Assembly (NCBI GenBank): GCA_019694615.1
Contig: JAIBBP010000178.1
Location: 1 to 64,000 of the forward strand
From: Microthrixaceae bacterium
Lineage (GTDB): Bacteria > Actinomycetota > Acidimicrobiia > Acidimicrobiales > Microtrichaceae
DNA: 64,000 nt
Direction of reading: 5' to 3'
The notes under the pieces were generated by a model. It saw only the letters and a program-made list of their open reading frames with translations, did not search any database and had not been told where the DNA came from. Below, piece by piece: positions 12,922-21,422 of this stretch. A program made the translations under genes and the position numbers. The first letter of the stretch is position 1, and the number at the start of each line of letters is the position of its first letter.

Positions 12922-12927
12922 AGCCTA
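12922..12927 (-). promoter_or_regulatory. Leaderless-type -10 element of ftsH
   Basis: TAGGCT on the minus strand ends 6 nt before the ftsH ATG, matching TAnnnT at the distance typical of leaderless actinobacterial transcripts. No Shine-Dalgarno sequence is evident. Confidence 0.45.
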
Positions 12928-13063
12928 GAAGGCCTGAGCGCCCTTCCGTACTCGCGAACAAGGCTGCTCTCAGGACTCTCCGACTCGACGGCTACCCAAT
13001 CGTTCGCGGCGACGGTTCGGCATGCGCGGAATCGGCCGCGCCTCCCGATATCGTCATCGTTCG

Positions 13064-13294
13064 ATGAAGAGGACCTGTGCCCGCCCCGGTTGCCAACGGC
13101 ACGCCGTGGCGACTCTGAGCTACAGCTACGCCGACAGCGTGGTGTGGGTCGACGACCTGGCGGCCGAAGCCCACCCGATGATCCACGATCTCTGCCCTGA
13201 GCACGCCGATCGACTGCGGGTGCCGCGTGGTTGGGAGCGTCGCGACGCCCGTGTCGGCTCGGTCGTGGGGTCACATCAACGCCTTTCGGCGTGA
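13064..13294 (+). CDS. DUF3499 family protein
   Basis: This small protein of about 76 residues has the actinobacterial DUF3499 pattern. It opens with KRTCARPGCQRHAVATLSYS, continues through a YADSVVW segment, and ends in HDLCPEHADRLRVPRGWERR. The Cys pair near the N terminus and the CPEH motif suggest a metal-binding knuckle. The start at 13064 follows a TATCGT -10-like element by 9 nt. In mycobacteria a DUF3499 gene also lies close to the mannose and F420 genes. The function is unknown. Its stop overlaps the start of the CPBP protease. Confidence 0.75.
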   Translation: MKRTCARPGCQRHAVATLSYSYADSVVWVDDLAAEAHPMIHDLCPEHADRLRVPRGWERRDARVGSVVGSHQRLSA

Positions 13295-14019
13295 CGGCCG
13301 AGCGCTCGACGGCCCCCGAAAAGGGGTCCGGCGCGTCGTGGGGGTGGTACGAAGCGATCGGGCTGGTGTTCGTGTCGCACTTCGTGCTCATCGTGTCCGG
13401 GTCGATCGCAGTATCCGGTCGCGGGCCCGACGCTCCACCGACACCGGTCGCAACCCAGTTCTGGGCATCGACCCCCTTCTGGGCGACGATCGTCGTCGGT
13501 GCGTGGTGGGTGGCAGGTCGGGGAACGTCGCTCGTGGACCTTCGGGCATCGCTCGGGCTTTCGATGCGGTTCGTCGACGTCGCGATCGGGATTTCCGTCG
13601 GAGTCGCGACGCAGCTGCTGCTCCTGCCCGCTCTCTATTGGCCGATCCACCGCCTCAGCGGCACCGATCGCGACGATCTCGAGCGTCTGGCTCGCGATCT
13701 CGTCGGCACCGCTGACGGAGTGGTCGGAGTCATGCTCCTCGTGCTGATGACCTGCGTCTTCGCCCCAGTTTGCGAGGAGTTGCTCTATCGGGCGGTCGTG
13801 TTGCGCGGGGTGGGGCGCGATTCGTGGGCACTCGGCGTCGTCGTGGGCGCTGTCGTCTTCGGTCTCGCTCACATGCAAGGGCTGCAGTTGCCCGGTCTGA
13901 TCGTCCTCGGCCTGATCACCGGAGTGCTGGTGTGGCGGACCGGCCGTATCGGCGCGGCGGTTCTGGCTCACGTGGCCTTCAACGCCACGACCGTGGTCGT
14001 ACTCCTCGCCGAGCGCTGA
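13291..14019 (+). CDS. CPBP family intramembrane metalloprotease (CAAX protease-like)
   Basis: This polytopic protein of about 242 residues has the CPBP/Abi signature. FAPVCEELLYRAVVLRG carries the conserved EE and R, followed by a helix ending in VVFGLAHMQGLQLPG (FxxxH) and the last motif AHVAFNATTVVV (HxxxN). These are the metal-binding residues of the family. I chose the GTG at 13291 because it overlaps the DUF3499 stop (GTGA), implying coupling. The reading frame also contains an upstream start at 13231. Members mature prenylated-type or signal peptides; the substrate here is unknown. Confidence 0.85.
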   Translation: MTAERSTAPEKGSGASWGWYEAIGLVFVSHFVLIVSGSIAVSGRGPDAPPTPVATQFWASTPFWATIVVGAWWVAGRGTSLVDLRASLGLSMRFVDVAIGISVGVATQLLLLPALYWPIHRLSGTDRDDLERLARDLVGTADGVVGVMLLVLMTCVFAPVCEELLYRAVVLRGVGRDSWALGVVVGAVVFGLAHMQGLQLPGLIVLGLITGVLVWRTGRIGAAVLAHVAFNATTVVVLLAER

Positions 14020-14188
14020 CGGCCGGGTGGGTTTGGGCCGTTCGGTCCTGCCGGCGGAGCACCGCTGCCCAGTAGGGGGTCGGGGCCGATAGTTCGCCCG
14101 GACCATTCTCGGCCGGCTTCACCCCGAAGGCTCATCGCCGGACGCGGCGCGTCGATCAGAAGTGGCCAGCGAGGTGAAAGGAATCACC

Positions 14189-14449
14189 ATGAGCAAACAG
14201 ACCCCAAGGACGGGGATGTCACGGAGCAGGCCAATCGACCGAATTCTCGAAGCACTGTGCGCCGCGTGTGGCGAGATCGTCGTCGAGATCAATCTGCTGA
14301 TCGACGGCGAGGACCTGACGATGCGTTCGTGCTCCCAGTGCGACACGCGCAGTTGGCACCGTGGCGGGGCGCCGGTGGAGCTGGGTGGTATTCTCGCCGA
14401 CCTGAGTTCCTCCCCGACCCGCTATCGGCGCGACCTGGCGAGCCGCTGA
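14189..14449 (+). CDS. Small zinc-ribbon-like protein
   Basis: This hypothetical protein has about 86 residues. Two CxxC pairs (LCAACGE and SCSQCD) separated by about 28 residues suggest a zinc ribbon. The start at 14189 has GAAAGGA 6-7 nt upstream. An upstream in-frame start at 14162 would add nine residues and lacks a ribosome binding site. It sits alone between the CPBP gene and the large PTPS-related membrane protein gene. No family was recognised and no function is claimed. The 169-nt gap upstream holds no recognisable feature. Confidence 0.6.
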   Translation: MSKQTPRTGMSRSRPIDRILEALCAACGEIVVEINLLIDGEDLTMRSCSQCDTRSWHRGGAPVELGGILADLSSSPTRYRRDLASR

Positions 14450-14549
14450 CCTCAGGGTCGGTCGGCCGTTCGCTCTCCAACGCGGGCCCATCCCAACGCT
14501 GTCCCAGAGGGTGGGGGAGCGCCCCCCGACCAGAGACGATGATGCACTG

Positions 14550-17435
14550 ATGGACGGCCACGACCCCGGTACCGGCAACGGCCGTGACGATCTCGAGCCC
14601 CCAGCCGACGATCATGTTGAGTGGCATTCCGGGGACGCCGTCGACCGCAGCTGGGAGCCGGCTGCCAAGTTGTTCAGCGCCATTGTCGTCGGGTTGTGCT
14701 GTATCTATGTGTTCTGGGTAGTCCACCCGGAGCTCGTGTTCCGCAACACGACTCCCACCGGCGGCGACATGGGGGCGCACGTCTGGGGCCCCGCCTACCT
14801 CCGCGATGAGCTGCTGCCGAACCTCCGCCTGACCGGGTGGACGAAGGACTGGTACGCGGGCTTCCCTGCGTACACCTTCTACATGGTCATCCCGTCCTTG
14901 ATGATCGTGATCCTCGACGTCGGTTTCATCCGGCCGGATTCGTTCATCGGGATCGTCCTGGCCGTGGCGCTCGCCGGTGGCGCAGCCGCGGTCGCGTGGG
15001 CGGTTCGCCGACACGCTTCCCGGCTTGTGAAGTTCCTCGTCTGGACGGCGTGTCTGTTCGTTCCGCTGTTGTGCATCGAGTTCCCCTACAACATCGCGTT
15101 CAAGCTGGTCGCCGTTTCGGGAATCGTCGGCTTCCCCGCAGGCGTCTGGTACCTGCTGCGGGGGCTGTCACTTCGGCGACCTGGCCCCGAGTTGGGTGCG
15201 TTGGCATCGGTCGCGTTCCTGATGGACAAGTCGCTCTTCCACATCTACGGCGGGAACATCGCTTCGACGATGGCCGGCGAGTTCGCGTTCTCGATCTCGT
15301 TGACCCTGTCGATGTTCGCACTCGGCTCCATTGCGATGGGCGTGCGCACCGGGCGTCACCGGGCGCGCTCCGCTGTTCTCATCGGGTTGGCGATGCTGTG
15401 CCACGTCATCCCCGGGCTCTTCTTCCTCCTGGTCGGCGCGATCCTGATCGTGGTGCTCCGCCCCCGAGCGGCGTCGTTCAGGTGGGCGCTACCCGTAGGG
15501 CTCAGCGGTGCGCTGACCGCCATGTGGTGGTACGTCCCCTTCTACGGACGCAGCTCGTTCCTGAACGACATGGGATGGGAGAAGCTGGGCGTCGAACTCC
15601 CTCCACAGAGCTGGGCGCGGCTGAAGCTCGTGGGAGCGCTCCGATCCGTCGGTAGCACTGTCGGCGACGCCACGAGCTGCGACGCCAAGGAAGCGGTCGT
15701 CAACTGGTCGCAGATGTGGCGGAACCTGTTGCCGTTCGGGCCGCACAAGATCAACGGAGTGGAGCTGCCGGACCCCAACATGTGGGCTGGGAAAGTGTTC
15801 TTCGTGCTCGCGGGCATTGGTGTCGTGTTGTCGCTGGTGATGGTGGTTCGTGCCGGGATCTGGCTGACGGCTCTCACAGCCATCGCCGCGGTCGCGTTCG
15901 TGCTCATGCCACAGGATCGCTTCTGGAATGCCCGTGTCCTGCCCTTCTACTACCTGGGTATCTACCTGCTCGCGGCTGTCGGGGTCGTGCTCGTTCTGCG
16001 CTCGCTCGTGCTCGTCATCTCGGGTAGGTGGGCGGATCCTCACCTCGTGGTCTCAGCGGTGGTGACGGGAATCGCCATGCTCGTGCTGTGGGGTGCGCTC
16101 GGTATGACGCTGCGTCAGCTGCCGGGGGGAGCGATGCTCGCGAGTTCGCCGACCGGTGAGCCCACCTACTCGTGGCTGTACTGGACGTCGACCTATCACG
16201 GCCCGGTGCGTGACTGGGCCAAGTGGAACTTCGAAGGCCTCGAAGCGAAACCCGGTTACACGGTCGTCGATGAACCCGTCGATCCGAACGACCCGGCGAG
16301 CCCCACCCAACGGGTGCAGAAGCTCGACACGACGAACTCGCGTGAGTTCTTCGACATGATCGGTGAGATGCGTCGGGTCGGCGAAACGGAGGGGTGCGGT
16401 CGGGCGTTCTGGGAGTACGACAAGATCCTCGAGAACTACGGCACGCCCATGGCGCCTATGCTCCTGCCATACTTCACCGATCATTGCATCGGGTCGATGG
16501 AGGGCCTGTACTTCGAGGCCTCGTCGACCACGCCGTACCACTTCCTGGTCCAGTCCGAGCTCTCGCAGTCGCCATCGCAGCCGGAACGATTCGATTGCCA
16601 TCTGGGCTTCGAGAAATCCCCGTACCGCCCCTTCGACATCGACGCCGGGATCAAGCACCTGCAGATGCTCGGCGTGAGGTACTACATGGCGGTTACCGAG
16701 GAGTCGAAGGCGGCGGCGAATGCCGATTCTCGGTTGACCAAGGTTGGCGAGTCCGGTCCGTGGCAGATGTTCGAGGTGTCCGATATCGACCTGGTCACGC
16801 CGCTCGAGTACGAACCGGTGGTGTGGGATGACGTCGATGACGACATCTACTCGTGGGCCCGCCCGTCGGTTGATTGGTTCAACGACGAAACCCAGTGGGA
16901 CGTGCTGCGAGCGTCGGACGGACCCTCCGATTGGGCACGAGTCGGCGCTGCCGACGAAGTCGAGCGAGTAAGGACCGCGGATCCCGACCTCGAGGTCACG
17001 AACGCGACGGAGACCAACGAGTCGATCACCTTCGAGGTGAGCGAGGTCGGCACGCCGGTGCTGATTCGCACGTCGTACTTCCCCAACTGGGAGGTCGAGG
17101 GAGCGGACGAGGTTTACCGCGTGGCCCCCAACTTCATGGTGGTTGTCCCCACCGAGAAGACGGTGACCCTCAGCTACTCCCGTACCCCGCTCGAGTTGTT
17201 CGCGGTCCTCCTTTCGCTGGTCGGGGTTGTGCTGCTGATCGGATTCGTCGCGCGGGCCCCGAAGACGCCCTTGTTCACCGGTCGCGAGTTCTTCGGCGAT
17301 CGCGATCCCTCGACCCTCTCGTCGGGAACCACTGACGACGATCCGGATAGCGACGGCAGCGATCCGGGTTCTGGTGACGTCGAGTGGGACGAGACCCAAG
17401 ACGCCGACCCCTTCGGCACAGCCACACCCCAGTGA
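14550..17435 (+). CDS. Large polytopic membrane protein with PTPS-related domain
   Basis: This encodes about 961 residues. After an acidic cytoplasmic N terminus there are roughly a dozen hydrophobic helices, then an extracytoplasmic domain rich in aromatic and acidic residues, and a final helix (VLLSLVGVVLLIGFVA). The motif TPTGGDMGAHVWGPAYLRDE and the KDWYAGFPAYTFYM region match actinobacterial proteins annotated as 6-pyruvoyl-tetrahydropterin-synthase-related membrane proteins. These resemble GT-C glycosyltransferases, with the acidic GGD near the first loop. It overlaps the GtrA-GT2 gene by 4 nt (GTGA). A role using a polyprenyl-phosphate sugar made by that neighbour is inference. The ATG at 14550 was preferred over a GTG at 14511, with weak ribosome-binding evidence. 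Confidence 0.7.
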   Translation: MDGHDPGTGNGRDDLEPPADDHVEWHSGDAVDRSWEPAAKLFSAIVVGLCCIYVFWVVHPELVFRNTTPTGGDMGAHVWGPAYLRDELLPNLRLTGWTKDWYAGFPAYTFYMVIPSLMIVILDVGFIRPDSFIGIVLAVALAGGAAAVAWAVRRHASRLVKFLVWTACLFVPLLCIEFPYNIAFKLVAVSGIVGFPAGVWYLLRGLSLRRPGPELGALASVAFLMDKSLFHIYGGNIASTMAGEFAFSISLTLSMFALGSIAMGVRTGRHRARSAVLIGLAMLCHVIPGLFFLLVGAILIVVLRPRAASFRWALPVGLSGALTAMWWYVPFYGRSSFLNDMGWEKLGVELPPQSWARLKLVGALRSVGSTVGDATSCDAKEAVVNWSQMWRNLLPFGPHKINGVELPDPNMWAGKVFFVLAGIGVVLSLVMVVRAGIWLTALTAIAAVAFVLMPQDRFWNARVLPFYYLGIYLLAAVGVVLVLRSLVLVISGRWADPHLVVSAVVTGIAMLVLWGALGMTLRQLPGGAMLASSPTGEPTYSWLYWTSTYHGPVRDWAKWNFEGLEAKPGYTVVDEPVDPNDPASPTQRVQKLDTTNSREFFDMIGEMRRVGETEGCGRAFWEYDKILENYGTPMAPMLLPYFTDHCIGSMEGLYFEASSTTPYHFLVQSELSQSPSQPERFDCHLGFEKSPYRPFDIDAGIKHLQMLGVRYYMAVTEESKAAANADSRLTKVGESGPWQMFEVSDIDLVTPLEYEPVVWDDVDDDIYSWARPSVDWFNDETQWDVLRASDGPSDWARVGAADEVERVRTADPDLEVTNATETNESITFEVSEVGTPVLIRTSYFPNWEVEGADEVYRVAPNFMVVVPTEKTVTLSYSRTPLELFAVLLSLVGVVLLIGFVARAPKTPLFTGREFFGDRDPSTLSSGTTDDDPDSDGSDPGSGDVEWDETQDADPFGTATPQ

Positions 17436-18622
17436 GGTTCGCCCGTCGGTTCGCGTTGGTGGGTGCGGCGGTCACCGCGCTCGACCTCGGCCTGGTGTTG
17501 GCGCTCACAGCTTCGACGGAGTGGTCCCTGCCCCTGATCGATGCGTTGGCCATCCTGGTCGCGACGTTCGTGTCGTACTGGCTGCACCGGGCGATCTCCT
17601 ATGCAGCGGAGCCGGCGAGGCGGTGGTACAGGGACCTTCGCCACTATGTCCTCTCAGCCTTCGTGGCGCTCCTCACCGACGTCGCTGTCTTCGCCGCGTT
17701 GATCCAGGGTTCGGACCATTCGGTGCGTTCAGTGATCGTGCCGAAGCTTCTCGCCCTGACGGGCGGATTCCTGGTACGGGTAGCCAGCTTCCGGAAGCGG
17801 ATGTTCACGTCGATACGAGCCGACCAGGAACAACCGCGCGATCGACCGCCGGCGCCGGGAGACGTACGCCTCACGCTGGTTGTTCCCGCCTACTTCGAGG
17901 AGGACGGCATCGCGGCAACCGTTGGCAACATCGAGGCTGCGCTCGGGCACCTGCGCGACGACGGCGGCTTCGAGCTGATCGTCGTTGACGACGGCTCGAC
18001 CGACGCGACCGCGGCGCGGGCTCGCGCCGCCGGCGCCGATGTCGTACTGGTGCAACCGGAGAATCGGGGTAAAGGTGCCGCAGTTCGTGCCGGAATGCTG
18101 GCTGCGCGGGGGCGCACGATTGCGTTCACCGATGCCGACCTGAGTTACTCGCCCGATCAGGTTCTCGGGCTCCTCGAACGGGTCGAAGCGGGATGGGACG
18201 TCGTCGTCGGCTCGCGCAAGCACACCGAAACCCGCACCCTCGTGACCGCGCGGCGACTCCGCGAGGTCGGGGGCCGCGTCGTGAACGGGCTGACGGCAGC
18301 CGTGTTGCTGGGCCAGTACCGCGACACCCAGTGCGGGCTGAAGGCGTTCCGGTCCGACGTGGCCCGAGTCATCTTCGGCAACTCCCGAATCGACGGGTTC
18401 GCGTTCGACGTCGAGGTGTTCCACCTAGTGGAGCGTTACCGGTTCACGTTGTGCGAGGCGCCGGTCGAAGTGTCCAACTCGACGCGGTCGACGGTGCACG
18501 TCGTTCGTGACACCGCGCGACTGGTCCGCGACCTGTTCAGGATCCGCACGATCGCCCACACCGGTGGGTACGAGTTGACGGCCGGTGAAGTCACCGGTCT
18601 GGGGGAGTGGACCGTCGAGTAG
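17432..18622 (+). CDS. GtrA-like flippase domain fused to polyprenyl-phosphate GT2
   Basis: This encodes about 396 residues. The first 125 form a GtrA-type four-helix membrane domain (ALVGAAVTALDLGLVLAL through PKLLALTGGFLVR). From about residue 140 a dolichol-phosphate mannosyltransferase-like GT2 domain follows: LTLVVPAYFEEDGI, IVVDDGSTDAT, ENRGKGAAVRAGML, FTDADLSY and YRDTQCGLKAFR. The protein could make a polyprenyl-phosphate hexose and help translocate it. GtrA domains are more often separate or C-terminal to such GT2 domains. The GTG start overlaps the upstream stop. The next gene, phosphomannomutase, supports mannose as the sugar, but this is not proven. Confidence 0.82.
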   Translation: MRFARRFALVGAAVTALDLGLVLALTASTEWSLPLIDALAILVATFVSYWLHRAISYAAEPARRWYRDLRHYVLSAFVALLTDVAVFAALIQGSDHSVRSVIVPKLLALTGGFLVRVASFRKRMFTSIRADQEQPRDRPPAPGDVRLTLVVPAYFEEDGIAATVGNIEAALGHLRDDGGFELIVVDDGSTDATAARARAAGADVVLVQPENRGKGAAVRAGMLAARGRTIAFTDADLSYSPDQVLGLLERVEAGWDVVVGSRKHTETRTLVTARRLREVGGRVVNGLTAAVLLGQYRDTQCGLKAFRSDVARVIFGNSRIDGFAFDVEVFHLVERYRFTLCEAPVEVSNSTRSTVHVVRDTARLVRDLFRIRTIAHTGGYELTAGEVTGLGEWTVE

Positions 18623-18669
18623 GGAGAGGCGCAGGCGCGGGTCCGTCTGGCCGTACGATATCGAGCGTC

Positions 18670-20019
18670 ATGAGCAGATTCGATGCCATCTTCAAGGCCT
18701 ACGACGTGCGTGGGACCGTGCCCGACCAGTTCGACGACGAGATGGCCGGTGCCATCGGAGCGGCATTCGCTGCGTTCGTGCGCAGCGAGGACCCGTCGGT
18801 GTCGAGGGTGCTCGTCGCCCGTGACATGCGCCCCTCCGGCGAGGGAATGGTCGCGGCGTTCTCGCAGGGTGTCGTCTCTCAGGGGCTCGACGTCGTCGAC
18901 CTCGGATTGGGGTCGACCGACCTCCTCTACTACGCGGCCGGATGGATGGACGCTCCGGGAGCGATGTTCACCGCCTCGCACAACCCGGCGCAGTACAACG
19001 GCATCAAGTTCTGTCTGTCCGGTGCCCGCCCCGTCGGTGAGGACTCCGGCCTCGTGCAGATACGTGACGCCGCGGCAGCCGGAGTAGCGCCTGCCAGCGA
19101 GCCGGGCATCGTCCGTCACCAGGATGTGCTTGCGGAGTTCGCCGCACACGTCCGGTCCTTCGTCGACCTCGAGTCCCTCCGTCCGCTCAAGGTGGTGGCT
19201 GACACCGCCAACGGCATGGGTGGTCTCGTGGTCCCGGCGGTGTTCGACGCCCTGCCGTTCGACCTCGAGGTGATGTACCCGGAGTTGGACGGTACGTTCC
19301 CGAACCATCCAGCCGATCCGATTCAGCCGGAGAACCAGCGGGATCTCATGGCCCGAGTACTGGAAGTGGGGGCCGACGTCGGGCTGGCATTCGATGGTGA
19401 TGCGGACCGCGTTTTCCTCGTCGATGAGTTGGGCGTCGGGCTGTCCGGATCCACGACCACCGCCATCCTGGCTGACGCGATCCTGAAGCAGCATCCGGGT
19501 GGCAAGGTCGTGCACAACCTGATCTGCTCGAAAGCCGTGCCCGAGGTGGTGGTCGAGGCGGGCGGCGAGCCGATCCGCTCCCGCGTCGGGCACAGCTTCA
19601 TCAAGCAGGTCATGGCCGAGACCGGCGCGGTGTTCGGTGGTGAGCACTCGGCCCACTACTACTTCGCCGATAACTTCCGGGCCGACAGCGGCCTCATCGC
19701 CGCGGTCCTCGTGCTCGAACAGCTGTGCATCAAGGGCGTTCCGTTGAGCGAGTTGCGCAAGCCGTACGAGCGCTACGCAGCCTCGGGCGAGATCAACACC
19801 GTGGTTCCCGACCCCGCGGAGGTGATCGATCGCGTTGCTGACGTGTACGCGGCGCTTCCTCAGGACCGTCTCGACGGGCTGACCGTCGATGGCGGCGACT
19901 GGTGGTTCAACCTCCGGCCTTCCAATACCGAACCGCTGCTGCGGCTCAACCTCGAGGCCGCGACCCCCGCCGAGGTCGACGCCAAGGTCGCCGAGGTCAA
20001 GGCTGCGTTCGGGCTCTGA
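18670..20019 (+). CDS. Phosphomannomutase/phosphoglucomutase
   Basis: This 449-residue alpha-D-phosphohexomutase interconverts hexose 6- and 1-phosphates. The catalytic phosphoserine loop is TASHNPAQYNGIK, the metal loop DGDADRVFL, the sugar-binding loop GGEHSAHYYF, and the phosphate-binding loop RPSNTEPLLRLN. All four family loops are intact. The ATG at 18670 follows TACGAT (18654-18659) by 10 nt, consistent with a short or absent leader. Together with the upstream nucleotidyltransferase fragment it would feed GDP-mannose to gmd/rmd and the GT2 proteins. It corresponds to the mycobacterial manB(pmmA)-SIS-sahH neighbourhood. Confidence 0.93.
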   Translation: MSRFDAIFKAYDVRGTVPDQFDDEMAGAIGAAFAAFVRSEDPSVSRVLVARDMRPSGEGMVAAFSQGVVSQGLDVVDLGLGSTDLLYYAAGWMDAPGAMFTASHNPAQYNGIKFCLSGARPVGEDSGLVQIRDAAAAGVAPASEPGIVRHQDVLAEFAAHVRSFVDLESLRPLKVVADTANGMGGLVVPAVFDALPFDLEVMYPELDGTFPNHPADPIQPENQRDLMARVLEVGADVGLAFDGDADRVFLVDELGVGLSGSTTTAILADAILKQHPGGKVVHNLICSKAVPEVVVEAGGEPIRSRVGHSFIKQVMAETGAVFGGEHSAHYYFADNFRADSGLIAAVLVLEQLCIKGVPLSELRKPYERYAASGEINTVVPDPAEVIDRVADVYAALPQDRLDGLTVDGGDWWFNLRPSNTEPLLRLNLEAATPAEVDAKVAEVKAAFGL

Positions 20020-20032
20020 TCTCGGTCGCAAC

Positions 20033-20038
20033 TAGTCT
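20033..20038 (+). promoter_or_regulatory. Leaderless-type -10 element of the Trm112 gene
   Basis: TAGTCT ends 8 nt before the ATG at 20047, a leaderless layout. Confidence 0.4.
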
Positions 20039-20046
20039 GCAGCGTC

Positions 20047-20289
20047 ATGGCCATCTCCGACGCCCGCCTGCTCGAGTTTCTCGCCTGTCCCGAGGACAAA
20101 GGTCCGCTCTACTACTTCGAGGGCGAGGATTCGCTCTACAACCCGCGCCTTCGTCGCCGCTACCTCATCAAGGATGGCATCCCGGTGATGCTGATCGACG
20201 AGGCTGAGTCGGTCTCTGAGGAGGAGCACACGCGCTTGCTGGCGAAGGCCGAGGCCGACGGTATCCAGCTCAACTTCACACCGGCCTGA
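20047..20289 (+). CDS. Trm112 family protein (UPF0434-like)
   Basis: This is an 80-residue protein of the Trm112/YcaR family. It begins LLEFLACPEDKGPLYYF, where bacterial relatives have a CPxxKGxL motif, followed by the YPIRDGIPVML-like segment YLIKDGIPVMLIDEA. Bacterial members are small folds that often act as partners of methyltransferases; the partner here is unknown. Its stop overlaps the start of the SIS-domain gene by 1 nt (TGATG), so translation is likely coupled. Confidence 0.88.
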   Translation: MAISDARLLEFLACPEDKGPLYYFEGEDSLYNPRLRRRYLIKDGIPVMLIDEAESVSEEEHTRLLAKAEADGIQLNFTPA

Positions 20290-21233
20290 TGCCCGGCGCC
20301 GCGATCCTCGACAGTGAGGGCGCGTACGCAGTGGCGCAGTCGACGCCATCGGCGGTTCGGGCCACCCTCGCTGCGGCAGTCCGCGCCGAGGTGCCTAACG
20401 ATCTTCCGATTCGCGCTGTGGTGCTGGCGTCGTCCGCCCGTTCACGGCTCACCTCCTCGGCGGTCATCGCGATCGCCGCCGAACGCGCCTCCGTCCCCGT
20501 CGTCGAGTTGACCGCCGGTCCGTTGCCCCGGTGGGTCGGCAGTGACACCCTTGTGGTCGCGCTCGACTCAGGCGTCGCCGAGGGACTGTTGAGCGACTCG
20601 ACCGTCGACGGCGTGCCCATCGTCGCGGTAGGCGGCAATGTTGACGATCGCCCGCAACCCATCGTCGAGACGGCCGCTGCGCTCGCGGCGTTGGAGCAGT
20701 TCGGCGTCGTTTCGGGACTACTCGACGACATGGTCGCGGCGTGCGGGTTCCTTGAAGCTCGGTGGGCCGAACTGGTGTCGTCACCGTCGGCGGCACAGCG
20801 GCTCGCGAAGCGGGTCGGTCGCACAATTCCCCTGGTCTACGGCGCTGGTGCTGTCGGCCACGCGGCCACGGCGGCCTGGAAACACTCGGTCAACCGCAAC
20901 GCCAAGGCCCCGGCGTTCGCGAACTCGGTGCCGGGCGTCGACCACGACGAGGTGTGCGGTTGGGCTCAGCACGGCGACGTCACTCGGCAGGTGTTCACGC
21001 TCGTGGTGCTCCGTCACCCGTTCCAGTCTGCTGATGAGTCGCACCGTCTCGACGTGACGGCCGAGACGTGTGACGAGATCGTCGCAGGCGTTAACCAGGT
21101 GACGGTGTCCTCGCCCAACAAGGTGGCTGCGCTGTTCGAGTTGATGCTGCACGGCGAGGTGGTTTCGTTGGAGATGGCCGCGCTCGCAGACATCGATCCG
21201 GGCCCGACGCCGATCACCGACCGCTACCTCTGA
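20289..21233 (+). CDS. SIS domain protein, phosphoglucose/phosphomannose isomerase-like
   Basis: This 314-residue protein resembles the bifunctional PGI/PMI family and the mycobacterial protein encoded between pmmA and manA. The first half is a weakly conserved SIS domain. The second contains PLVYGAGAVGHAATAAWKHSVNRNAK and the catalytic-type segment PGVDHDEVCGW, where family members have NHxE. Here the N-H-E arrangement appears as DHDE, so activity is uncertain. It is coupled to Trm112 and follows phosphomannomutase, in line with fructose-6-phosphate to mannose-6-phosphate conversion. It may instead be a regulatory relative without isomerase activity. Confidence 0.7.
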   Translation: MPGAAILDSEGAYAVAQSTPSAVRATLAAAVRAEVPNDLPIRAVVLASSARSRLTSSAVIAIAAERASVPVVELTAGPLPRWVGSDTLVVALDSGVAEGLLSDSTVDGVPIVAVGGNVDDRPQPIVETAAALAALEQFGVVSGLLDDMVAACGFLEARWAELVSSPSAAQRLAKRVGRTIPLVYGAGAVGHAATAAWKHSVNRNAKAPAFANSVPGVDHDEVCGWAQHGDVTRQVFTLVVLRHPFQSADESHRLDVTAETCDEIVAGVNQVTVSSPNKVAALFELMLHGEVVSLEMAALADIDPGPTPITDRYL

Positions 21234-21422
21234 GCGGAGCTTGACGACACAGCGGGCGGGCCACTGCACGCGGCCCGTCGATCGCCTACGCTGTCCGGCC
21301 GTACGGGCTGCTGTGAACCCGGTGTCTGATGACCCCAGCCACGCACACTCATCCGAGCAGTGACGCGACGCGCCGAAACCGGTTGCGGTGTCGCTGACAT
21401 GACGTCGCGGAGGCGCAACCAC

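Noticed and set aside
21340-21422. A possible SAH riboswitch before ahcY (CCGAG, CAGTGAC...GTCGCTG)
   Set aside because: One 7-bp stem and a loosely similar start are present, but the pairing partner of CCGAG and the conserved core were not found. An Rfam RF01057 covariance search would settle it.
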